DNA of 18,362 nt from a bacterium (GTDB lineage Bacteria > ARS69). Positions 12,817 through 18,362 of the stretch are shown here, in pieces; position 1 is the stretch's first letter; the number at the start of each line of letters is the position of its first letter. The notes beneath the pieces were generated by a model that was not told where the DNA came from, did not search any database, and worked only from the letters and a program-made list of their open reading frames with translations. Both the position numbers and the translations under genes were made by a program. The DNA lies in assembly GCA_025774805.1 (NCBI GenBank), contig JALGZR010000077.1:1-18362 (forward strand), in the 5' to 3' direction.

Positions 12817-15507
12817 TCACTGCCAGGCGGCGGCCGTCTCACTTTCCTCATTCCTCCTCGTCAGTTCCTCCACGATCGCCTCGAACCCCCGGTCGCCATG
12901 GAGAGAGGCGAGGTCAGGGTCATCGAGTATCGGCATGTTCGGCTGACGGTAGCCGTTGTCCAGGGCGTCCCGCAGGATCCCTAAGGCCTCGTCTCGGCTA
13001 CCTCGCAACGCCGCGTGGCACGCGAGGTTATAGCGGACGCGGTTTGTCGTCGAGTGACCCTCGCCGAGGACGAGACGGCTGATCTTCAAGGTCTCTCGCC
13101 GAAGCTCCTCGGCCTCGTCGAGGCGTTCCTGCGCTCTGAATATGGCGGCGAGAGCATCCATGCGATCCAGGGTCTTCTGATGCTCCTCGCCGAGGACGCG
13201 ACGGCTGGTCTCCAGGGTCCCTCGTCGGAGCGCCTCGGCCTCGTCGTAACGGCCCTGCTCCTTGTACGACGCGGCCAGGAGCTCCATCGTATGTAGGGTG
13301 CTCGGGTGCCCTTCCCCGAGGACTCGGCGCTGGATCTCAAGGGCCTCTCGCCGGAGGGCCTCGGCCTCGTCGTAACGGCCCAGCCTCTTGACCGTGGAGG
13401 CGAGGTTCCCCATGGACAGGAGGGTCGTCGGGTGCTCCTCCCCGAGAACTCGGCGCAGGATCTCCAGTGTCTCTCGCAGGAGGACCTCGGCCTCCTCGTA
13501 CCGCCCCTGACGCGCGTAGGTATTCGCGAGGTTTCCCATGACAAGGAGGGTGCTCGGGTGCTCGTCGCCGAAGACTCGCCGCCTGGTCTCCAGGGTCTCT
13601 CGCTTGAGTGCCTCGGCCTCTTCATGCCGGCCCTGACTCGAGTACGTGGCCGCGAGGTTCCCCATGGCCTTCAAAGTCTTCGTGTGCTCCTCCCCGTGGA
13701 CGCGGCGATGGATCTCCAGACTCTCTCGTAAGAGCGCTTCGGCATCCTCGTACCGGCCCTGACTCCAGTTCGCGCTTGCCAACACGCTCATCGAGGTCAG
13801 AGTCTCCGGATGCTCCCGCCCGAGGACAGGGCGGGCGAGCTCCAGGGTCTCTCGGGCGAGCGTCTCGGCCTTCTCGGAAAGGCCTTGCCCCAGATACGCG
13901 TTGGCCAGGTCGTTTCTGGCGTTGAGCGTTCCGAGGTCCTCCTCCCCGAGCCGCTCGCACCGGATCATCACTGCTCTCCGTAGGTGCTCCACCGCGGCAC
14001 CGTACTCCCCGAGCGCGTAGTACGTATTCCCCACGGTGTGGCGGAGACGGGCCTCGACCAGCGGCTGGTCCCGGAACTTCTCTCCGAGCGTCTTCGCGGT
14101 CTCGTCGAGCGTCTCGCGCAACGAGACGTCCCGCCCGCTCCGGGTCGGAGCCAGGGAGGCCAGCATCTCCTCGAGCGAGGTGGTCACGAGCATCGCCTCG
14201 TCCCGAGCGGCCGCGATCTCCGCCTTCTGAACCGTGATCACGACGAGCCCCACCCCTACGGCGAGGAGAATCGTCGCCGCGAAACCGACGCCGACCCGGT
14301 GCCGCTTCACGAACTTCCAGGATCGGTAAACCGCGCTTGGCGGCCTTGCCAGGACGGGCTGATCGCTCATGTGACGCCGCACGTCCTGCGCCAGCTCACG
14401 CGGTGACCCGTATCTGCGGTAGCGGTCCTTCTCCAGCGACCGCATCACGATCCAGTCCAGGTCGCCCTTCAGCTCCCCGGCCAGGCGGCGCGGCTCCGTC
14501 CGTCGGGCCCGGGCGATCTCGGTCGTCCTCTCCCCGAGTGTCGAGATCTTCGTGCTCGGCCGCGGGGGGTCCTTCTCCCGCAGGGTCTTCAGGATCCCCT
14601 CGAGTCCCGCCCTCCGGAGCTCGTCCGGATCGAACGGCAGTGCACCCACCAGCAGCTCGTAGAGCACTACACCCAGCGAGTAGACGTCCGTGCGCGTGTC
14701 GACGTCCTCGCCCGTGAGATCCGCCTGCTCGGGGCTCATGTACTCGGGCGTGCCGATGATCTGACCGAGCGCGGTTTGTATCGTCTTCTCGGTCAGGTTC
14801 TGAGTGGTGGCCTTCGCCACGCCGAAGTCGATGATCTTCGGGAGCGGCTCTCCGTCCACGTCGGCCACCAGGATATTGGTCGGCTTGATGTCCCGATGGA
14901 GCACGGCCTTCTCGTGCGCGTGCTGCACTCCCTCGCAGACCCGCTCGAAGAGCTCCAGCCGCTCCTTCGTGTCGAGCCGGTGCCGGTCGCAGTACTTGAC
15001 GATCGGGACGCCGGGGACGTGCTCCATCACGAAGTAAGGGCGGCCGCGCCCGGTGACGCCGGCGTCGAACACCTTGGCGATGTAGGGGTGGTCCATCAGC
15101 GCCAGTGCCTGACGCTCGGCCTCGAAGCGGGCGAGGACCTGGCGGGAGTCCATGCCGGCCTTGATGAGCTTGAGGGCGACGGTGCGCCGGACCGGGGAGG
15201 TCTGCTCGGCCATCCAGACCTCGCCCATGCCTCCGCCGCCGATGCGCTCCCGGAGGAGGTAGGAGCCGATGCGGTCGGATACGGCGTACGCCGGCTCTTC
15301 TTCCACCTCGATCCGGTTGGCGGCCGGGTCCGGCTTCAGGAAACTTCCCATGCCGTCGTCGTGACGCTCGAGGAGGCTCTCTACGAGAGCGCGGAGCGCA
15401 GGATCGTCGCCGCAATGCTCCTCGAGGAGGGCGGCGCGGTCACCGAGAGGAAGATCCGCGGCGGACTGGAAGATGAACTCCGCTCGAGTCAGCCTTTCCT
15501 CGCTCAA
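12817..15507 (-). CDS. Transmembrane Ser/Thr protein kinase with TPR sensor/scaffold region
   Basis: 896 residues. The N-terminal helical segment (1-75) is followed by a Hanks-type kinase (about 82-375) with all key motifs: Gly loop GGGGMGEVW (90-98), Lys113 in ALKLIK, HRDIKPTN (204-211, Asp206), DFG (227-229) and GTPEYMSPEQ (252-261). One membrane helix (about 406-426) separates it from about nine TPRs (490-855), seven of them exact 42-residue units of kinesin-light-chain type. The kinase is thus predicted cytoplasmic and the TPRs outside the membrane. The start is a TTG supported by AGGAGG 5 bases upstream. The preceding sigma-factor stop overlaps that AGGAGG, so the genes are tightly coupled. 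This ECF-kinase arrangement is known in Planctomycetes, Acidobacteria and relatives, where the kinase is thought to control the sigma factor in place of an anti-sigma protein. Confidence 0.93.
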   Translation of the reverse strand: MSEERLTRAEFIFQSAADLPLGDRAALLEEHCGDDPALRALVESLLERHDDGMGSFLKPDPAANRIEVEEEPAYAVSDRIGSYLLRERIGGGGMGEVWMAEQTSPVRRTVALKLIKAGMDSRQVLARFEAERQALALMDHPYIAKVFDAGVTGRGRPYFVMEHVPGVPIVKYCDRHRLDTKERLELFERVCEGVQHAHEKAVLHRDIKPTNILVADVDGEPLPKIIDFGVAKATTQNLTEKTIQTALGQIIGTPEYMSPEQADLTGEDVDTRTDVYSLGVVLYELLVGALPFDPDELRRAGLEGILKTLREKDPPRPSTKISTLGERTTEIARARRTEPRRLAGELKGDLDWIVMRSLEKDRYRRYGSPRELAQDVRRHMSDQPVLARPPSAVYRSWKFVKRHRVGVGFAATILLAVGVGLVVITVQKAEIAAARDEAMLVTTSLEEMLASLAPTRSGRDVSLRETLDETAKTLGEKFRDQPLVEARLRHTVGNTYYALGEYGAAVEHLRRAVMIRCERLGEEDLGTLNARNDLANAYLGQGLSEKAETLARETLELARPVLGREHPETLTSMSVLASANWSQGRYEDAEALLRESLEIHRRVHGEEHTKTLKAMGNLAATYSSQGRHEEAEALKRETLETRRRVFGDEHPSTLLVMGNLANTYARQGRYEEAEVLLRETLEILRRVLGEEHPTTLLSMGNLASTVKRLGRYDEAEALRREALEIQRRVLGEGHPSTLHTMELLAASYKEQGRYDEAEALRRGTLETSRRVLGEEHQKTLDRMDALAAIFRAQERLDEAEELRRETLKISRLVLGEGHSTTNRVRYNLACHAALRGSRDEALGILRDALDNGYRQPNMPILDDPDLASLHGDRGFEAIVEELTRRNEESETAAAWQ
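13051..13932 (-). repeat. Seven tandem 126-bp TPR-coding repeats
   Basis: Within the kinase gene the GEEHPxTL signature recurs at residues 521, 563, 605, 647, 689, 731 and 773, with a final variant at 815, exactly 42 residues apart. Neighbouring units share long stretches (QGRYEEAEALLRETLE, RRVLGEEHP), suggesting recent tandem duplication or ongoing homogenisation. Confidence 0.85.
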
Positions 15508-15512
15508 GTTCG

Positions 15513-15518
15513 CCTCCT
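15513..15518 (-). promoter_or_regulatory. Ribosome binding site for the TTG start of the kinase
   Basis: AGGAGG on the minus strand, 5 bases before the TTG at 15507. It overlaps the TAG stop (15517-15519) of the sigma gene. This decides the rare TTG start and implies coupled translation. Confidence 0.7.
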
Positions 15519-16104
15519 AGTCGGTCTTCCCGCGCCATCCCGGGGCGAGCTGCGCATGAAGCAGCGCGCGCGCGAAACGCCAGTCACGCTTCACCGTGGG
15601 CTCGGAGATGTTCAGAACCTTGGCGGTCTCTTCGATCGTGAGCCCGGCGAAGTAGCGCAGCATCACGACATCGCACTTGCGCTTGTCGCGCCGGCGCAAG
15701 CTCTCCAGTGCCTCGTCTAGCGCGAGCACGTCTTCGGAAGGCATCTCGATCGGGATGTCGATCTCGTCGGCGTTCAGTCGCTTGCTGCCGCCGCCATGCT
15801 TGCGCCGTCCCTTACGCCGGGCCTGCTCGACCAGAATGCGGCGCATGGCCAGCGCCGCCGCGGCGAAGAAGTGGCCACGGCCGTTCCAGCCGGGGTCCCC
15901 CGTCCCGATAAGCCGGAGGTAAGCCTCGTGGACGAGCGCGGTGGGCTGGAGCGTGTTGCCGGGCGGTACCTTGGCCATCAGGGAGCGGCCGAGCTTGCGC
16001 AGCTCCGCATAGACGATCGGGAGCAGCCTCTCCGCTGCGGTGGGGTCCCCGGCCTCCACGGCCTGGAGGACCCGGGTGACCACGCTCTGCCCGGACTCGG
16101 TCAT
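15517..16104 (-). CDS. ECF-subfamily RNA polymerase sigma factor (TIGR02999-like)
   Basis: 195 residues. Region 2 (about 10-100) has LLPIVYAELRKLGRSLM, TLQPTALVHEAYLRLIG and WNGRGHFFAAAALAMRRILVEQARRK, the signature of the ECF group that pairs with Ser/Thr kinases. Region 4 (about 135-186) has a helix-turn-helix, CDVVMLRYFAGLTIEETAKVLNISEPTVKRDWRFARALLHAQL, for -35 recognition. No anti-sigma gene is adjacent. The kinase gene begins 9 bases downstream, so the two form an operon, and phosphorylation-based control is the likely mode. Starts at an ATG with only a weak Shine-Dalgarno. It is divergent from the WDG-repeat protein gene. Confidence 0.93.
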   Translation of the reverse strand: MTESGQSVVTRVLQAVEAGDPTAAERLLPIVYAELRKLGRSLMAKVPPGNTLQPTALVHEAYLRLIGTGDPGWNGRGHFFAAAALAMRRILVEQARRKGRRKHGGGSKRLNADEIDIPIEMPSEDVLALDEALESLRRRDKRKCDVVMLRYFAGLTIEETAKVLNISEPTVKRDWRFARALLHAQLAPGWRGKTD

Positions 16105-16208
16105 TGAAGAAATTCGCCCCTTCGCTGATCCATTTTAGCTGTCCCCGTCGGACTGTTCAATGTGCGGGCGAGAATGGGTAATCTCGGTGAGGGGCGTTGG
16201 ATGTCACA

Positions 16209-16247
16209 CGGGACCTCGTCCCGGCACCCACATGATCCGGGATCATG
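16209..16247. promoter_or_regulatory. Two perfect palindromes between sigma factor and WDG-protein genes
   Basis: CGGGAC-CTC-GTCCCG (16209-16223) and CATGATCC-G-GGATCATG (16231-16247) lie 7 bases apart in the 229-bp divergent region. The second has 8-base arms around one central base, the form of a dimeric repressor operator. It is about 86 bases before the ATG at 16334 and about 127 before the sigma start. Regulator unknown. Confidence 0.5.
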
Positions 16248-16333
16248 ATCTTGGCGGCGTGAGGCGTAGACGACGTCCGCGGGGCCGCTCCAGTTCCCGG
16301 GGAAGGACGAACATTGAGGACATGGAGGATGTC

Positions 16334-17812
16334 ATGACGGTCAATCGTTCGATTGTCTGCGCGTCGTACCGGACTCTCTTTCGGAACGGCCTACTCATAG
16401 CGTTACTCGCACTATCCGTTCCGGAAGCTCGTTCCCAGTGTGTGCCTGGCTGGGAGACATATCCTGACTTCCAGACGAACGCCGTCTATGGCGTCTGTGA
16501 ACACGAGGGTGTCCTTTACCGGGGCGGGTGGTTCTGCCTGTTCCGTTGGGATGGAAGCGAGTGGGAGATTTTTGGGGGTGGAATAGGAGGGGATATGGCG
16601 ACCCTGTACGCTGCAGACTTCAGACCTTACGGAGGCGTTCTCGTCATCGGTGGACGCTTCCCGATCGCGGGGTCGACGATCGTCAACTCGATCGCGACCT
16701 GGGACGGATCGGAGTTCGGGCCGCTGGGAACTGGTGTCGACGGAGAGATTCTATCCCTCGTCACCTATCGCGGTGACCTGATCGCCGGGGGCCTGTTCGA
16801 GAACGCTGGTGGTAGGCCGGCGCACAATATCGCGCGATGGGACGGGAACGAGTGGCATCCGCTCGGCTCCGGTGTCTACGATGCGGTTCCGGACGGGACG
16901 ACCGACGATGTGTGGGACATGGTCGTTTGGCAGGGGGATCTCTATGTTGTCGGCAGCTTTACTCACGCCGGGGGTGTCGAGGTCTCCTACCTGGCCCGGT
17001 GGGATGGTTCCACGTGGTCGGACGTGGGCGGCGGTGTTTCGATGATCGGCGGAGGGCCGACAGGACTCCGCGGTGTCGACGTGTACGACGGCAAGCTCGT
17101 GATCGTCGGGTGTCTCGACTATGCCGGCGGAGTCGAAGCGACCAACATCGCCCAGTGGGACGGCGTGACCTGGTCCCCCCTTGGCTCGGGGTCGGATCCC
17201 TATGATGATATGTGGGGATGGAGGCAGGCGGCGCTGTCGGTTGCCTCCTACCGGGGTCTCCTCTATGTCGGAGCCGATTTCAGTGAGGCCGTAGGAGAGG
17301 CCGCCGCGGTTCTTGCCGTATGGGATGGCGTGAGCTGGGAGCCGGTGGATAATGGACTGGACGGAGAACAGTGGCCCCTCGGGCCTTACATACGCGACCT
17401 GGAGGTTGCCGGCGCGGGGATGACGGCGTCTCTCCTGATGGGCGGGAACTTCAACGAGGCCAATGGTGAGGAAACGGATAATGTGGCTCGCTACACCAAT
17501 TGCGACGAGACGACCGACGTGGTCACTGCGCCGCAAACCGACGGACCACTGCAAGTTCATCTGTCTCCGAATCCGACAAAGGCGAGGTTTCGATACACGA
17601 TTCGGCTCGAGAGTCGATCGGACGTGAACGCAGCGCTTTTCGACGTAAGAGGGCGACGAATCGAGTCGTTGATCGATCAGCCCCTTTCTGCCGGGATCCA
17701 CAGCTTTCATGGTTATCTGGACAAACGTGGGGCACGAACCGGCGGAGTCTATTTCCTTCGCGTCGAGGCAGAAGGGTCAGCGGTGACGAGAAAGCTGACC
17801 GTGATTCCCTAG
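16334..17812 (+). CDS. Secreted WDG-repeat beta-propeller protein with Por-type C-terminal tail
   Basis: 492 residues from the ATG at 16334, chosen because GGAGG (16324-16328) lies 5 bases upstream and a signal peptide follows (LLIALLALSVPEARS). An in-frame upstream start at 16160 would add an Arg-rich, non-secretory leader. The body has repeated blade motifs IATWDGSEFGPLGTGV, IARWDGNEWHPLGSGV, LARWDGSTWSDVGGGV, IAQWDGVTWSPLGSGS and LAVWDGVSWEPVDNGL. Each is followed by a 'G-L-Y/I-V-G-G-x-F' strand (DLIAGGLFENAGG, DLYVVGSFTHAGG). From about residue 405 the tail LHLSPNPTKARF-type motif, ALFDVRGRRIESL and GVYFLRVEAEG is a type-A/Por-like sorting domain. No enzyme motif is seen. Its stop codon is the first triplet of a dispersed repeat. 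Confidence 0.85.
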   Translation: MTVNRSIVCASYRTLFRNGLLIALLALSVPEARSQCVPGWETYPDFQTNAVYGVCEHEGVLYRGGWFCLFRWDGSEWEIFGGGIGGDMATLYAADFRPYGGVLVIGGRFPIAGSTIVNSIATWDGSEFGPLGTGVDGEILSLVTYRGDLIAGGLFENAGGRPAHNIARWDGNEWHPLGSGVYDAVPDGTTDDVWDMVVWQGDLYVVGSFTHAGGVEVSYLARWDGSTWSDVGGGVSMIGGGPTGLRGVDVYDGKLVIVGCLDYAGGVEATNIAQWDGVTWSPLGSGSDPYDDMWGWRQAALSVASYRGLLYVGADFSEAVGEAAAVLAVWDGVSWEPVDNGLDGEQWPLGPYIRDLEVAGAGMTASLLMGGNFNEANGEETDNVARYTNCDETTDVVTAPQTDGPLQVHLSPNPTKARFRYTIRLESRSDVNAALFDVRGRRIESLIDQPLSAGIHSFHGYLDKRGARTGGVYFLRVEAEGSAVTRKLTVIP

Positions 17813-17842
17813 CCGGCACCTCTCACCAGACTCTCCGCCGGC
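17810..17842 (+). repeat. Dispersed repeat, copy 5
   Basis: Begins with the TAG stop of the WDG-protein gene: TAGCCGGCACCTCTCACCAG, then ACTCT. CCGGC (17813-17817) and GCCGG further on can pair, giving a hairpin that might also serve as a terminator. It is more diverged from copy 1 than the copies near 10.8 kb are. Confidence 0.55.
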
Positions 17843-17990
17843 CCGGTTCAAAGTATGGTACAACAGCATCATCCGGGGAGGTCGGGTGGGCCGCACCGCC
17901 GACTCTGCTCATCAGTCCCGCGCCGGCTCCAAGCGGGAGTGCCGGACCTCTCCGTTCCCTGTTTCTGACCTGGTCCAGGCGGAAGTCGCC

Positions 17991-18362
17991 GTGCGCATTC
18001 CCCCGCAACCGTTCCTGCTCGTTGCAGGCCTGGCGCTCGTCTCCGGGCTCTGGGGCGGGTTGCTTCGCACCGGAATGGCGCTGCCGGATGTCCGTGCCCT
18101 TTGGGGTCCCGCGCATGGGCCGCTCATGGTGTGCGGTTTCCTCGGGACGCTGATCTCCGTCGAGAGAGCGACGGCGCTGGGTCGGCCGGCCGGGTGGCTG
18201 GTCCCCGCGGTGACGGCGGTGGGATCGCTGGGATTGGCGGCGGGTCCTCTCGGCTTCCCGACGGTGTGGTTCTTCGTGGTCGGGAGCGCCGGACTCACGG
18301 TGCTTCTCACGGTGCTGGCGAGGGTTCGTCCGGACCTCGCCTCCATGCTGCTCGTGGCGGGC
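17991..18362 (+). CDS. Polytopic integral membrane protein, 3'-truncated
   Basis: The frame is open from the GTG at 17991 to the window end (124 codons seen). It encodes several hydrophobic helices (PFLLVAGLALVSGLWGGLL, LVPAVTAVGSLGLAAGPLG, VWFFVVGSAGLTVLLTVLA). The segment HGPLMVCGFLGTLISVERATALG, a conserved His then a GFLGTLI.LERA motif, is a pattern I associate with uncharacterised bacterial membrane proteins, possibly distant from the NnrS group. I do not assign a function. A weak GGCGGAAG lies before the GTG. The next in-frame ATG (M29) would cut the first helix, so GTG is preferred. Confidence 0.7.
   Translation, partial: MRIPPQPFLLVAGLALVSGLWGGLLRTGMALPDVRALWGPAHGPLMVCGFLGTLISVERATALGRPAGWLVPAVTAVGSLGLAAGPLGFPTVWFFVVGSAGLTVLLTVLARVRPDLASMLLVAG

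Noticed and set aside
13051-13932. CRISPR-like array
   Set aside because: The regular spacing is protein-coding TPR repeats in frame; there are no short identical repeats with unique spacers.
14776-15720. Long open frame of 314 codons on the + strand across the kinase and sigma genes
   Set aside because: It is antisense to two genes with unmistakable protein motifs and arises from high-GC third positions; its translation has no recognisable domain.
17500-18153. 217-codon + strand frame spanning the end of the WDG gene and the start of the membrane protein
   Set aside because: It overlaps two better-supported frames and its product is low-complexity Arg/Ser/Pro-rich sequence.

Overview
The window is GC-rich and gene-dense. 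It carries secreted proteins with signal peptides, a predicted outer-membrane beta-barrel, two surface beta-propeller proteins with C-terminal FlgD/Por-type tails (PNPF/PNPT, GRRV/GRRI, AG.., GVYxxR), and an ECF sigma factor paired with a Ser/Thr kinase-TPR protein. This points to a diderm bacterium of the FCB-like candidate phyla (Eisenbacteria, Latescibacterota or Krumholzibacteriota type). That placement is inference from protein style; no rRNA or marker gene is present.

Layout: (1) 1-716, the 3' part of a diacylglycerol/lipid kinase gene. (2) 717-1175, noncoding, with a tRNA 3'-end-like scrap and 10-bp tandem repeats. (3) 1176-6392, a four-gene envelope locus on the + strand: two paralogous secreted beta-rich proteins, a PapD-like chaperone fused to a SPOR domain (ATGA overlap with the second small gene), and an 877-residue protein with an N-terminal membrane anchor, a long disordered linker, a predicted barrel and two Sdr/CnaB-like domains. 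The set resembles a chaperone-usher or WxL/DUF916-like surface-fibre system but matches no standard one that I know. It is the best candidate here for an undescribed system. (4) 6490-10744: a periplasmic cupin (-), a secreted MBL-fold hydrolase (+), an erythromycin-esterase-family protein (-) and a membrane-bound LuxR-type regulator (-). This block is bracketed by inverted copies of a short repeat. (5) 10799-11432, noncoding, with repeat copies and a promoter. (6) 11433-12728, a secreted Asp-box (BNR) propeller protein. (7) 12817-16104 (-), an ECF sigma factor and Ser/Thr kinase-TPR operon. (8) 16334-17812 (+), a WDG-repeat secreted propeller protein, divergent from the sigma gene across a region with two perfect palindromes. 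(9) 17991-end, the start of a polytopic membrane protein.

A dispersed repeat (core about TAGCCYGCATWTCTCACCAG) occurs at 6390, 10784, 10848 (reverse), 11057 (reverse, degenerate) and 17810. In two cases its first three bases are the stop codon of the preceding gene.

Genes that plausibly act together are the four envelope genes (export, folding, anchoring and display of two small subunits), the LuxR regulator with the esterase-like gene downstream, and the sigma-kinase pair with one or both flanking propeller genes. The last two groupings rest on position only.
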